Shown one piece after another: positions 24,707 to 37,639 of a DNA stretch of 64,000 nucleotides (the first letter of the stretch is position 1; each line of letters opens with the position of its first letter). The DNA lies in the NCBI GenBank assembly GCA_025642065.1, contig JAODUP010000428.1:124001-188000 (forward strand). The letters run 5' to 3'. The notes under the pieces are model-generated. The model worked only from the letters and a program-made list of their open reading frames with translations. It had not been told where the DNA came from and ran no database searches. Both the position numbers and the translations under genes were made by a program. The stretch comes from Paralvinella palmiformis. Taxonomy: Eukaryota > Annelida > Polychaeta > Terebellida > Alvinellidae.

Positions 24707-27433
24707 TTATGAGGTGTGAGAAGGTAAAATATTTTAATAAAATATGGTGATAACTTTAAACCAAGGTCTACTACAAATAAGGATTATGTTAAACTTTAGA
24801 TGACAATTTGGTTCCAACTTACTATTGTGTGGCTAAGCTACAAACAATAAAAAAAAAAGATATTCATTAAAAATGAACCCTATAGAAATTACTACTACTT
24901 GATTGGTGTATTAGTATTAATGGTATAAGAGCAATAGCTTTTGCCCTGGGAAGCAGGGATTACTCTAGCTTTGCAGCGCAGTGTGCTTTTTGGACACATG
25001 AGTTTGACAAAATTGTGCCACTTTCAATGTGTTGGTATCCCCGGAGCACTACAGCCTGGCAAAAGTGTGCCTTTCCAATTTTTTCTGTGTGCCAGTACTT
25101 CTTTCTTTAGCCTTTTGCTAATGATATGTAACATGCTAGTTGTTTCGTGTTAACTTTTGATACAGTCAAAGTTCTGCATGAATTGTGCACTGTGACAGTT
25201 CTGTATTTGCTGAGTATAGATTCAAACTTCAGGTTATTTGACACAAATACATAAAGGTATTTGACACCATCTCAGCATTTTCCATATGGCCATTCTTCAT
25301 CTGGATCACACTCACTGATACGGTTTCACTCTTGTTTGCATAAAAGTGTTTTTGTTTTATCCAATTCAATCTATCAATGATTTCAGCAATGATCTGATTC
25401 AGCTAACAGGGATCAATCACTGCTCTGCCCAGCTTTTACCCTTTTATGGCCTGAATCACAAAAGTAGAGACATTTAAGCTGAGAATGTTTTCTATTTAAT
25501 GGTATAATTTTTGTTTTTGATGCAAAACTGTCCACGCTGCGCAATGGGAAAAACCCAGAGCTCCTCCAGTGCCCAATCTCGTAAATTCCCATAGTGTCAG
25601 TTCAACATGTTTAGGTTGTTATACAATCCGATCAAATCTATGCCTAATTTAGCCCATCCATCCTATTTTATGCATGATATATGCATAATAATATACATAG
25701 ATATTATATTTGACTATATTTCAGGCACATTGTGAATATTTAAGATGTAATAGAGAATTAAACATCTATTTAAAAAAAGTTGTTTGGTTCAAGTTTTCCG
25801 GCCTAAGATAAACACCGAAAGGCAATTTTTGGGGGATAAAGTTGCATTGTGTTCGTGATTATTTGGATTTCAATTTGTTAGATGTACATAAAACAATTGA
25901 TGCATGATTTAATGAGACCATGGATTATGTCCAACATTAAAATTGCATCAATTCAATGTCGTCTTTTCCATTGGATTTGTCTGTCTCACTTTAAAAATAG
26001 TTCATCACATTTGTCACTGTAATATGACTTGCATGCATATAATATGTATATATAACTATATTCTAATCATAAAACATATTGTATTGTGGTTAATTTCTTT
26101 ATAAGATATAGAACAGCACAACACCTGAACTTCTTTTTCACTGTATGTCGATTTTAATTGTTTTGTATGTCTGTGGATTAAAAATATATGCATTGGGCCT
26201 TACAGTTACAGTGGTCATTTTCTACCCTATCGAGCTATATATTTCCAAAATTAGGTCAGGAAACCATGTCAAGTTATATATTTATTTATTATTCTCTTCA
26301 AGACCTATCTAATGAAACAAAAATGGATGTTCTACGGCTAATTTGAAAATTTCACCATTTCTCGCTTTGGACAGTCTAAATTTGCATATTGGTGTTTGGG
26401 CCAATTTTGCAGTCTTATTTCTGAAAATAATGATAACTTGATACATAACTATTTATTTTAATGTGTTATACATAAATATTACATTACACAAATGATGAAA
26501 ACAGGTCACTGATACAATTATTTGGTGAGTTATGATATTGATAAACCTTCACCTCTGGCAATGGTACATTTCTGGAATTAGACTTTTGTGACCTGTCCAA
26601 AAAGTGGCGATATTTGGGGCATATTTTAGCCGATTACTCAATAATGATAAAAGCTCTATGACCATTCTGATCTGAATTACCGCCTTCCCTACATAAGCAT
26701 ATAAGGAAGAGTTTTGTGCAGATAGTTGAGACCTTTTTGCAACTACAAGTGTTTCTTCTTTGAACTTTTGAGATATTTTAACTTGTTCTGAGCATAGGTA
26801 TGTTCTTGCCAAAATAAATCTTTATCGTATAATACAATGACTATCGTATAATACAATGACTTAGAAATATTTTTAAACAACCGTATTATAACTGTCTATT
26901 CAACTATTTTCTGTTGTGTGTCAGCTGTCAGTTGGGGAGTTAACCAAAACCACATTTAAATGATTTGGCTATTTAACTTTCACGAGGAGACATCGAAACT
27001 GATCGTTTTAGGTGTATACATTCATAGGATAAACGGAAACATCTCAACTGTGTAAATGCAACAAACACATCGCTAAAACATACCATCGTCGCCCAAACAG
27101 AACGATTCATTTCAGGGTATTCTCCCGTTCTTCCTACCAAGTCTGTCGCCATATGATCATTAAAGCGTGTCGGTGTGTTTAACGTCATCATGGTGTGTGC
27201 TTACGTTGCTGACACGAAGTCGGACAGCAAACATATCGTCTCAAACAATTTCGGCCATAATAATAATAATAATTCTTCTTATTATTATTATTATAGCTTG
27301 CAAATTATATTTTTCTGATTAAGCAGTGACATATTTATCTACTTAACATTAAATGGAATAATAGCATTAAATCTATTATTCTATAAGCGTATGCATGAAT
27401 ATTATTAACGGTTTGTTATAACTTAATTAGGAT

Positions 27434-27477
<44 letters not shown>

Positions 27478-28950
27478 CAAATGAATGGTGGTTATTACTT
27501 AATTAAAATAATGAAATAATTGGTATTCACTGATGCCGAAACCGCTATTTTATAATGTGTGGTGATACTTGATATGCTACGTTGGTATAGGCTATTACAA
27601 CCAGTGATTTACATCTTCATGCGTCACATATCACCGCATGCCCAGCAAACACATACCGTTTTCATAACGTTCTGATGTAGTCATAGTTTGGGTATGGATA
27701 TAATAATAAACGTTATAATGACTGTAAAATTGTCACTGTTTGCAGAAAGAACATTTAATTACCACCTTATAATAAGAAATCGTATAAAACAGAATTATGC
27801 TGACCTTCATTTTCGTGACATCCGCATATTATTTCTTATTGTATTGTGAAAATGCATGTGGTTATTTCGAAACGAACGACCATGTATGCAGTGATCATGC
27901 ATGCAATATAAGATGCCTTCGGACATAATTAATTATGTTCATGATCGTGGCATGCACAAATAAAATCATTGACTCATAATGCCCATGCACCTGTTCGTTA
28001 TAAGTGTGTACTTGCACTGTATTGTCATCAGGGATCCAAGTTGTATAGCTCACGCGTTGTAACCGTGTATTAGACGACATTCGACAGCCTAGATGATAAG
28101 TCTTGACCAGACCGTGGTAAATATGCAAAAGGCCTTCTTCTACTGTGTGTATGTGAGTTGACCTTTCCCTTTTCCCTAATCAAGAAAAAACATAAGCAAC
28201 GACTGGATGGATTCTAATACGTATCCCATCATGTGGCATGGGATCAAAAAGGGGCAGCATTAGATGCCATGTCTGAATTATCTGACGGTGTATGTGTGGC
28301 TGGGGCATGTACCGGCATCCATTATTGATGTTGTAGTACTGCTTCTTGTTGCCGCACTGCTGCAGGAAGGTAAAGTGCCCGATTAAGACCTTCAGGTGCA
28401 CTATGCACTGAAAATATAAAGGTATCCTCATCTTTATATAATTGAAAATAAAAATTAAAACATTACTAAGCCATAAAGTAAAATCTTATGTTTCAAAATG
28501 AAACAAAACTTAAAGTAAGATTGAGAATACAGAGACGATTAAAAATCCTATAAAGGGATAGCCATTCAGTATAACTAAATGCGAATTGGATACCAATAGA
28601 GTTGCTCATTTTAAAAGATCGACATATTATATAGTAAACCAAACGTACCCTAGCAAACACAGTCCCACACTTTAATTTCTTAAAGAAATTGATATGAGGG
28701 GGGAAACGTAAATACAAAAGTATTTTGAAAAGAATAGGTTTTTATAGAAATCATTAAATGTTTTTATTCTAATGAAGAAATATAATTATTTGTACGAAAC
28801 AAATCACCTTTTATTCCATTGCTTTCTTGCTTGGAAGGTGTATAGCATTTTAACTTATACAATTCAAAGATGCAAAATAATCTTTATCGTTGCTTACTTA
28901 TAACTTTATTTATACTACAAAAAGTTGTCTGTCTTTGATAATATTAAAAC
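24707..28950. other. Intergenic, no supported gene
   Basis: AT-rich DNA without a convincing exon. It contains an (AAT)n/(ATT)n mirror pair at 27256-27293 and a (TA)n(GA)n run at 27436-27477. The first non-coding exon of the receptor gene should lie somewhere to the right of 24351, but I could not place it. Confidence 0.4.
27436..27477. repeat. (TA)n(GA)n compound microsatellite
   Basis: TA units to about 27464 followed directly by GA units. Confidence 0.9.
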
Positions 28951-28957
28951 AATTAGT

Positions 28958-29900
28958 CTAACGTAACAAATTTGGTTTAGTACTTAGTAGAGATAAGGCA
29001 TCCAGCCTGTCTTGACATATGCTTTTTCTGTTGATATTTTTAATATACTTCAATGTAGAAAATGAACGCTCAGCTGTGCAATTTGTGACCGTTAATTTTA
29101 AAAATATACTGAAGCAATTTGGAAAGTCATACTCAATATTGTCTTCTACAATTATTTTATAAAGTTCAACGTGACATATGAGTGAAATTGTGCTGAAGCT
29201 TAGCTGAGAAATCAATGGTCAAATCCACTGGATCAGCATCAATCAGCTGTTGATAACAATCAGAACGAGTACCTTTCAATTTCAGTAGATGATGAGTGAT
29301 ATTCTTTGGCACATCACTTAGAAAACTAAGAAGTCCGTTTTTCCATATGCACCCCCCTCTTCTTCTTTTCATATCGGTTTCACGTTTGTCAACAATTGAG
29401 TAAAAGCTAGCTGGTGATATGAAATTTATATCTGGCATTAAGATCTACTTCTAGTGCATCTCCGTTATTGGGTATTTTCTTTCTGATACGTCTATTTCAT
29501 TGCAATCAATATCTGGCAGCATTTCCCTTGAAATTGCTTCATATCTTTCAAAGTCATCTATTGAAGTGCCCAGTTGGTCAGCTAATGACCTATACAGATT
29601 TGAATATTTTAAAGTTCACGCCATCATTTTGCAGAACTTTACTTGCTCTTAAAATATCACAAAAGAAGATTAAAAAACAAATTCTAGTTCTTGCATCTTA
29701 TTTGCAATATTGTTTGCTTCTCTTCTAGTGTTTCCCTTTTATGACTGGTCTTTAGCGTTACATTCTAAAGACCCTAAAATATTGAGGAAAGACTTCAGAA
29801 TTGCTGTTGTTGTTATAGTGTGTGCCTCTTATCTTGTATAAGAAAGGGATTTTAACAATTTCATTTCCAATACAAACTTTAGTTTGAGCGTAGGTTCAGT
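28958..29900 (-). pseudogene. hAT-type transposase remnant (ZMYM1/DUF4371-like), broken
   Basis: Minus-strand fragments resemble hAT-family transposases domesticated or copied widely in invertebrates. Near 29590-29480 a frame reads SLADQLGTSIDDFERYEAIS. At 29438-29166 there is FYSIVDKRETDMKRRRGGC and about 70 more residues. At 29215-28958 there is the C-terminal dimerisation motif NCTAERSFSTLKYIKN followed by RLDALSLLST. Several stops and frame changes separate the pieces and the N-terminal half is missing, so this is a dead copy. The Cys/Ala/Glu-Arg-Ser-Phe block is the best hAT marker. Confidence 0.75.
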
Positions 29901-30118
29901 CAGCCAGGAATGATAACCTGACAGGACGTGCTGGCTATATGTCTTAGTAACGCGTTGCCCCTATAATGGCAGCATGTGTTGTATGCTCCCTTGGGAGTTG
30001 AGATGTGTGTTGGATGGAAACAGGTCCGAGTCAGGGATAACAATATCGTAAAGCGCCTTAGAGCAGCTGTCTAGCTAAATAGGGAGCTATATGAATGCCA
30101 CTTGTTATTATTATTATT
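29900..30118 (+). repeat. SINE family A, 5'-truncated copy
   Basis: It matches the body of the copies at 24391 and 33002: a CCTGACAGGACG block, TGTATGCTCCCTTGGGAGTT, CGTAAAGCGCCTTAGAGCAG, and an (ATT)n tail at 30106-30118. The tRNA head is missing. Confidence 0.65.
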
Positions 30119-30365
30119 GAAGGAATGGGCTATACATGGCACATATATGACAAACTTGTTTTATTCTAAAATGTTTTGTTGCATCCGTTTTTAACACCCA
30201 GAGATGTTAGTAGCGTTGTCGTAAGATTGACCCCCTACATTTTGGAAAAAAGGTTTAGAAGCTTCACGTGATTACTGCAACCCCTGATTTGCTATTTCCT
30301 CAACGGTATAGCGTCTTAGTTCCAGAAAGGTTAAAACGTTCAATAAGATGCCCATTGTTTAAGCA

Positions 30366-30792
30366 GAGAGCTTAAATATAGAGGCGTTACTCTTGCCGCG
30401 CCATGTTGAATTTTGAACCAGTGGCGCCTCCAGTGAGCGGAGGTATTTCTCAGATAAAAAAAGCTCTCTGGTTGTCCACATGTGATCGTGTACATGTGTG
30501 CGATGGTTGAAATGAATTGCCAATACTGGTACTATGTGTTGCATAATCACATACTCTTGTGTTAATTAACGCTTTAATTGTGCACACATGATATCGAAGG
30601 AAACGAAGCTCTGAAACTGTAAATAAATAATTAAGTGATTTCACAGCCCAGTTACTTAATTAATCCATAGCCTACAATTTGCGATCACTTGACAGCTTAT
30701 TAGAAAATAATTGAACGTGGTTTAGGTTATTTCACAGCTTTGTGTGTGGAAGGCGTAGTTTTTTTAAATGAAAACAGGTAGGTAGGTATATA
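30366..30792 (-). repeat. Left arm of a large imperfect inverted repeat
   Basis: This arm is the reverse complement of 31473-31886 over about 400 bases at roughly 85-90% identity by eye, with small indels. Shared landmarks include CACATGTACACGATCACATG-type sequence and a GGCGCCACTGGTTCAAAATT block read from the right arm. Short frames in it (30644-30450) are mirrored in the right arm. Confidence 0.8.
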
Positions 30793-31472
30793 AAAAAGGA
30801 AAACATGTGTTTACACATTGTGTATTCACTTGGTTCAAGTCATTATTTTACAAGGTATTGTTTTGTTTCAGTCCTTGAAGTTCTATGATGATGAGATACT
30901 GTGTAAACAGGCAAATCTCTTGGTTACAGATTTACTGGTGTTATCTGTTACAGTAGTCAATGCATGTGTCTATTACATCTCTGGGTATACTCTGTCTAAC
31001 TTTAAACAGTTCACTGATCTGGACTAAATGTCATATTTTTGTAGGATTGGTTGTTTAGAGTTGGAAGCAATTTGGGTTATTCTGTCCATTTGATAACAAA
31101 TGACTAATTGTAACTATAGATGAACCCGTGGCACAATATATTTGATGCCGCTTATTGTATGAAAGTATTAATTTCTCTATCTCTAACATGTTAACGCAAA
31201 CATAAATATTGTTAATATTCCATGTAAATTCTTTGTTCTCAGCTGAGCAGGCCTATATTGCATGGTCTATATTATTGAGATGTAGACTTTAAATGAACTT
31301 ATAATTTTTTAAGTTAATATATGATAAACGGATATAATGAATATATGGTGAATTGTGTTATGGTTGCGTTATAATAGCTGTATATATCATTATATGTATA
31401 TATCCAAATAAATAAACATTTATAGACTATGATAAACTGACATGATGAAAGTATGTTTGTATGCATTTACCT

Positions 31473-31886
31473 CATATACACCTAATTGTTTTCATTTAAA
31501 AAAACTTGAAATAACCTAAATCACGTTCAATTATTTTCTAATAAGCTGTCAAGTGATCGCAAACTGTAGGCTATGAATTAATTAAGTCACTGGAGTGACT
31601 GGGCTGTGAAATCACTTAATAATTTATTTACAGTTTCAGAGCTTCGTTTCCTTCAATATCATGTGTGCACAATTAAAGTGTTTATTAATAAAAGAGTATG
31701 TTATCATGTAACATATAGTACTGGTATTGGCTATTCATTTCAACCATCGCACACATGTACACGATCACATGTGGACAACCAGAGAGCTTTTGTTTATCTG
31801 AGAAATACCTCCGCTCACTGGAGGCGCCACTGGTTCAAAATTCAACATGGCGCGGCAAGAGTAACGCCTCTCTATATTTAAACTCA
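31473..31886 (+). repeat. Right arm of the large imperfect inverted repeat
   Basis: Partner of 30366-30792, with a loop of about 680 bases between them. The outer ends of both arms stop at a TATATTTAA-like motif after AGAGTAACGCCTCT. No transposase or obvious target duplication was found. This arm has a 9-base insertion near 31590 and lacks about 20 bases present in the left arm. Confidence 0.8.
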
Positions 31887-33001
31887 CTGGCACAGTGATC
31901 TCTGTGACAGTTATCAGTCTGCTTATCGTATCGAGATCATTCAACAGAAACTGCCCTCTTGAAAATGCACAGTGGCACTGCTGAGGTTCTTGATGAAGGA
32001 TCCATGACTGCACTAATTATGCGCGATTATTCCTTGAGTAAGTTGCCCAAGGGTGGTTTTGAACAGATAAGAAGGATATCCTTTTGCTGAATTCCCATAT
32101 TTCAAAATATGCTCTGCTAAACATCGAGCAATAATGGGGAACTCTGTGGAAAGCTATTCCCCAGGTGGCAAATGCTTCATTTCCAGTCAAGTCTGGGCAA
32201 ATGAATGGCCCACAGAGTTCCCCATTTTTCTGTTCCTCGAAGGACTTTCAGCAGACGTACGAATAACAACTATTAGACGCCCCAAGACATGTTCCCAGTA
32301 GTCTTACTCTTCTTTAATTTGTTTTTCAACTGTTTGCCTAAGCTTTGTCTGCGAGTTAAGTACGTTAGTGTAGGGTCTCGGTGAGTTTTGCTTCTTTCGT
32401 GATGATCAATGACAGTAGAATTTCGCCAGTCACTGAACCTTTCTTTCTTAACAAAATGCGAAGAAAATATTGGAGCAAATAGTTTACAAACGAAACAGTA
32501 AACTGATCCTGTTGATGGTGAATGGAATACTTACTCTCACCTGTATTTCTCACCATTGGCTTTGCTAAAAAGGAAAGTTTTTGTGTCTAGTATCTTGCTG
32601 GTTTACCATCACTGAAATGGCGATAATATTTGTCAAATGGCTCATTGTTGTGACGACAATCACTGTGTCCACAAACGATTCAATAAGCCACACCATCAGC
32701 AGAGAATTCGAGCCACATCTCTGCTTCTTTTGCTTTATTCGAGTCACCTTTTGCAGAGTATATCATTTCGCCATGGTACACTAAATGTTCACTTCAAGCA
32801 ATTGTTTCAACCTCAGACTGTCTTGTAAAGTAACTTGAATTAATATTTGCAGTAGAAACACCAAGACAATTTACAGGCAAAGTGACATCAGTAGTGAGAC
32901 ATGTACTAGTTGAGCCAGCTTGTAACATTCGAGTGACCTGAACGTCATCGTGAAAATATTTTTATATTGAAGTAAACGAAGTGATAGTTTTGTTAATAAA
33001 T
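31887..33001. other. Intergenic, no supported gene; contains a short perfect inverted repeat
   Basis: Short frames occur on both strands (32365-32828), but none shows a domain or splice pattern I recognise. A 17-base perfect inverted repeat is listed separately. Confidence 0.35.
32133..32226. repeat. 17-bp perfect inverted repeat around a 60-base spacer
   Basis: AATGGGGAACTCTGTGG at 32133-32149 is repeated in perfect reverse complement at 32210-32226. It could be a stem-loop or the remains of a small element. Confidence 0.7.
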
Positions 33002-33296
33002 AATAATAATAATAGTAATGTGTGACATTTATATAGCGCCCTAGTCAGCTAGATAGCTGCTCTAAGGCGCCTTACAATATTATTATCCCTGACTCAGACC
33101 TGTTTCCACTCAGCACACATCTCAACTCCCAAGGGAGCATACAACATATGCTGCTATCGCGTCCCGTCAGGTATTCATTTGTTATGGATAAGTGAACCAG
33201 TCGCCACATTACGGCATTGCAGCTAACGAGGCTCGAACCCGCGACTCTTCGGCTACGAGTCCTACGCTCTAACTAACTGAGCTATCACGGCTCTTC
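33002..33296 (-). repeat. tRNA-derived SINE, family A, full-length copy
   Basis: The minus strand starts GAGCCGTGATAGCTCAGTTA, then GTTAGAGCG (A box) and GCGGGTTCGAGCCTCG (B box). The anticodon arm has a GACTC/GAGTC stem with an oversized loop, so it is not a functional tRNA. It ends in (ATT)n at 33002-33016. Confidence 0.8.
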
Positions 33297-34112
33297 TGAT
33301 AACGAAGATTGGTTCTAATTCAACAGATCTTGTTGTGTGACTTTGTAAATAAATTTAGTCAACGCTGAAGTGTTGAATACTCGACTTTTTCTGTTTTGAC
33401 AGTTTCTCTTTTATGCATCATTCAAATGAGGATATTTCATCTCGGGGTCTAAGAAAAGCAATTGAATTGTATATTATGTGGCAAAAATGCAACACATTTC
33501 GTATGCAAAATCATACGTACATTCATAATTCCGGCAGCAGCAATACGTACAAAATACACGTGGACACATTACCAGCATCACGCAATAATACCCAAGCTCG
33601 CGTAGTCATCATCACCAAGACCATGTGATATAATACACACAGTCAAAAGCAGCACTAACCCGTTTTCAGTATCACCACATTTATATGAACAATACCATGT
33701 AAATATATTTTGAAATATTATATGCTGTTAGTTTCATCATATGGGCAGCGAGCAGCTCAGCATCCAGACTCTCGCTGCCAATTCTTACCTAAAGCAAATA
33801 TCTGCTGCTGATATCTGTAGTCAAATAGGCCGTACGCTTCTTGTATTTCTGATATAATTGTTATATAAATGAAATAACTCGTAAGACAAAGGCAAGAGGC
33901 TGTAAATTGCAGAGGTGCAGAATAAGATACTATTAACTCTCGGACACTGTATTTTAAATCATATTAAACTGTGGATGCAAATTCATATTTGAATCGCTCA
34001 ACCTGAATGACATATTGTAAGCAAACACAGAAACTGCCACAGATATTTTGGTTTATTTTACTTTCGGGTAATTATTCTATCGAATGTTCATTTATTTAAA
34101 ATTAACTAGGTG

Positions 34113-34275
34113 GTCTAGCGGTTAAGCACCCAACACTTTGTGCCAAGCATTATAGGTTCGATTCCATCAAGAGGTCGAAACTTTTCCGGGGATTAATTTC
34201 TTGGCTCACAAGATCGCGGGTGGATGACCACGTTAAATGCCGCTGCGGTATCTACCGAATTGATTAAATAAAGGG
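34113..34275 (+). repeat. tRNA-derived SINE, family C
   Basis: The plus strand has GGTGGTCTAGCGGTTAAGCA (A box) and TAGGTTCGATTCCATC (B box) 35 bases later, then a short body ending near GATTAAATAAAGGGGGACG. The tRNA-like head is well preserved, but there is no clean acceptor stem. Confidence 0.6.
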
Positions 34276-34324
34276 GGACGTTGATAGCTGATTTGATAGC
34301 AAGTAAATATTTGGCAGCCAAACA

Positions 34325-34325
34325 T

Positions 34326-34366
<41 letters not shown>
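34325..34366. repeat. (TA)n(TG)n compound microsatellite
   Basis: TA units followed directly by TG units, about 50 bases after SINE C. Confidence 0.9.
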
Positions 34367-34699
34367 ACTTAATATACGATATCTCGCAATTAAAATAATG
34401 GGCTGCAAATCTCTAGATTGTGAGTTCGAATCTGGTCCATCCCTGTATTTGGTTAATATGCTTCCATAGGGCTCACCACCCGATCATTTGTTGCGGATTT
34501 ATTCAGCGTTGATGGTAAACATATTAACACAGCCTACTCTAAAGGAGTTTGAGTTCTAGAGGTGATCAAATCTATTGTGTGTAACTCTTGTGAGTTATAT
34601 GAGATAATACATTGACACTAACATATCAGCCATAAAGTGGATATATCAAGAAGCTGGGTACGTGTTGATGGAGGTGTATGAGCACTTGAAGATCGATCA

Positions 34700-37230
34700 A
34701 TTGTCTACTCTTTTCTGTGATATAAAAATAAGTTCTTCTTCAGGTAAACAAATCCCGAAGAGTTTCGTAGTAAAGGACTGTAGTCCACCGGAGATTCTTT
34801 CTGATCAGAAGATATTCCATAGACGGCAGCTCTGTCCGTTCGAGTATTTCATTGTTTGTCACTTTGTCCATCCAGGTTATCCTCATGATCGAACGCAGAT
34901 GTGGCATCATGAAGGCGTGCAGCTTTATCACCTGTCGTCTTTACACTGTCCAGGCCTCGGCTCAGTATAGGAGGGTGGGCAACACAATTGCACGGTATAT
35001 CTTGCCATTAACCCGCATGGACACATGGTGGTTGTTCCAGAGTCTCAGGCGTAGTCGACCGAAAGATTTACTAGCCTTGGCCAACCTCTGTATTTCATCG
35101 TCAATGCATCCATTACTTGATATAGTGCTTCCGAGGTAGGTGAAATCCAGAACAGAGTTTAGCTTGTTTCCATCAACAATCATATCCTCCTCTCTGGTTC
35201 TTGTAGAGTTGGGTTGGTACAGAACCTCGGTCTTCTTGATCTTAATCTTCAAGCCGAATTTTTTTGACGCATAGGAGAAAGCATCCACTATTTTCTGCAT
35301 CTCTTCAGCAGAGTGTGCAACCAGAGCACTGTCATCTGTGAATAACAGCTCTCTCATCAGTCTTGGTCTTAGCTCTAAAGTGTGCGACGTTGAATAGGTC
35401 AGCGTTCTGTCTGGACTGTATGTATACGCCACCCTCCCTGTCTGGGAAAGCCTCATCGGGTATTGCTGATAGGAATATGGAGAAGAGCGTAGGAGCCAGT
35501 ACACCACCTTGCTTGACCCGATTTGTGATATAGAACGATCCCGAGACTTCCCCTCCAACACTAACATTCGCTATAATTCCGGTATGTAGTGCCTTGATCA
35601 TTGTAGTGAACTTCTCTGGGCAGCCATACTTCCTCAGTAGCTGCCATAGCTCGGTCCTCCCAACTGTATCGAACGCCTTACTGAAGTCGACAAATACTAT
35701 GTACAGTGGTCGGTCCTGCTCAATGCACTTTTCTTGTAGCTGTCGGAGACAAAATATCACATTCACGGTGCTACGGTTTCTTCTGAAGCCACATTGAGGA
35801 GGATCCTGGTGAAGATCTTGCCTGTTATAGAAAGAATAGAGATTCCTCTATAGTTCCCACAGTCTGTTCGATCACCTTTCTTATAGATGGTTACAATGCT
35901 GGCATTCTTCCATGCTTGTGGTACAGAATCCACCTCACAGGCATTGGTGATTACTTTGTGCAGTCTGCTGAACAGATTGTCTCCTCCGTGCTTCCATACT
36001 TTTCCAGGAATTCCATCTCCTTCAGGTGCTTTGCAATCTTTCAGGCTGGCGATTGTTCTAGCAATCTCATCCATGGTTGGAATCTCATCGAGGCTTGTCT
36101 TGGTAATGCGCAGCGGGATGTTGTCCAGAGCTTCGTGATCTATATCACCAGGGACATTGAGTAGCTTTTGGAAGTGTTCACACCATCTTGCCACAACTCT
36201 CTTGCAGTCAGAGAAGTTCTCTGTTGATTTCAGGTGAACAGGTCCCTTCTTTTTGGGTCCCCACACTTCATTCAGTCCATTGTAGAAGCCCTTCATGTTG
36301 TTTCGGTCAGTAGCTATCTGCATCTCCTCTGATTTCATTTCCCACCAGTCTGACTTCAGTGCAGGCGTGCGTTTTTGTAGCAGTGTGCAAGCATCTTTAT
36401 ATGCTGCAGTGGTAGATCTAGTGCTCCTGGTTTGCAACACTCTCTGGTGGGCTTGGTCTCTTATGCTCATAAGAGTGTGTAACTTCTGGTCATTGGGGTT
36501 GAACCATTCCTGATGTTTTCTGTCTGGCTTGCCAAGCTATGTCTTGGCTGTTTTGCATACGACCTGCTGCAAAGCTACCCATTCCTTGTCTGGTAATGAG
36601 TTTTCCTTCTCCTCCCAATGGGCGAGAGCACTGTCCATCTCCTGCTCAAGACTCTCCCTATGGATGATGGTACTTAGTTTTGCAGTGTTGAGTTTGGTCA
36701 GCTTAGTTGTCCCTTGCCTGTTGTGCTTTTGTCGTATTCTGAAAGCCACTTTTGACCTCAACATTTGGTGATCGGTCCAGCAGTTAGATCCACACCTGTC
36801 CATCATATCTTGACACCTCGTGATGATGAAGCCGATCATATGCCAATGTCTGGAATGAGGTTGAATCCAAGTGGTCTTGCGTTCATCCTTCTGTTTGAAC
36901 ATGGTGTTCGCCACTATCAGTTCGAACTCAGATCACAGAGCCAGTAGAAGCTGGCCATTGGAGTTGCATTTCAGAATCCCATATTTGCCCATGACCAAGG
37001 GCCACTTGTCATTTTCTTTTCCTATCATCGCATTGAAGTCTCCTATCAGCTTTTGCAAGTTGCTACCGGCACTCTCTCGGGAAACAAATAGATATCTCAC
37101 ACCGGCAAGAACATGTCAAGACGGGCGCAAGCTATTTGTCCCCGCAGTGGCTGGCCGAGAGATGTTGGGAGTTCCATACATCAACCGCCTTGATGTTGTC
37201 ACAGTGACATGGTTTTCTGGTTAGGGTTTG
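34700..37230 (-). pseudogene. Non-LTR retrotransposon, RTE-like, endonuclease plus reverse transcriptase, degraded
   Basis: Read right to left. Near 37060-36990 a partial endonuclease frame has LQKLIGDFNAMIG. 36914-36537 continues it with KTTWIQPHSRHWHMIGF and WTDHQMLRSKVAF. 36470-35763 is a linker and RT start with GNYRGISILSITGKIFTRIL. 35766-35332 has the RT palm motif FVDFSKAFDTV and GGVLAPTLFSIFLSA. 35567-34962 carries FTDDSALVAHS, where this class normally has F/YADD, and YLGSTISSNG. 34931-34740 is the tail. The frame changes at about 36500, 35765 and 35400, so the copy is dead. The endonuclease N-terminus is missing, so it is 5'-truncated or rearranged. It is of the kind often annotated as craniofacial-development-protein-2-like. 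The RTE clade is my best guess. Confidence 0.8.
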
Positions 37231-37419
37231 CTTCCTTAGCCTTCGGTTCTGTCAAGAACCTGTACCACAAGGCAGTGGTTTACAACTCTGCATGGCAGGG
37301 GCGTCAAACTTCCTGAGGTATTGCAACACCTGAGTACTGCAATACCTACATACAGGTATCTATCTATCTACCTGATGAAACAATTCCTTCACTAAAATAA
37401 TCGACCAGAGAGCGTAGGA

Positions 37420-37487
37420 AAGAAGGAAACAGGAAAAAGGGAAACAGAAAAAAAGAAGCAGAAAAAAAGAAACAGAAATGAAAATAA
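37420..37487. repeat. Purine-rich short tandem repeat
   Basis: Imperfect GAAACAGAAAAAAA-type units, about four to five copies, on the plus strand. Confidence 0.6.
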
Positions 37488-37639
37488 CATTTACTAATTC
37501 TGCAATAATAATGCATGTTAAATATCCCAAATAACTTATTTGAGATTATTATCTCAACCAATAATTGCAAATGATACAATCCTCAGATTTTAGTGTATGT
37601 TGATGTTAAAATCAATGTTTCATATCTAATTTGACTATA

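Noticed and set aside
24941..25153. 70-codon plus-strand frame
   Set aside because: No domain, no splice context, no codon signature; normal for AT-rich DNA of this length.
28180..28431. 83-codon minus-strand frame ending GIRIRIHPVVAYVFS
   Set aside because: No family recognised and no neighbouring exons; not enough support.
30818..31027. 69-codon frame in the loop of the large inverted repeat
   Set aside because: No similarity to any transposase and no codon bias; probably chance.
33225..33296. A possible functional tRNA gene (minus)
   Set aside because: A and B boxes are good, but the anticodon loop is oversized, the acceptor stem does not pair, and a SINE body follows directly.
34113..34180. 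A possible functional tRNA gene (plus)
   Set aside because: Box motifs present but no paired acceptor stem; treated as a SINE head.
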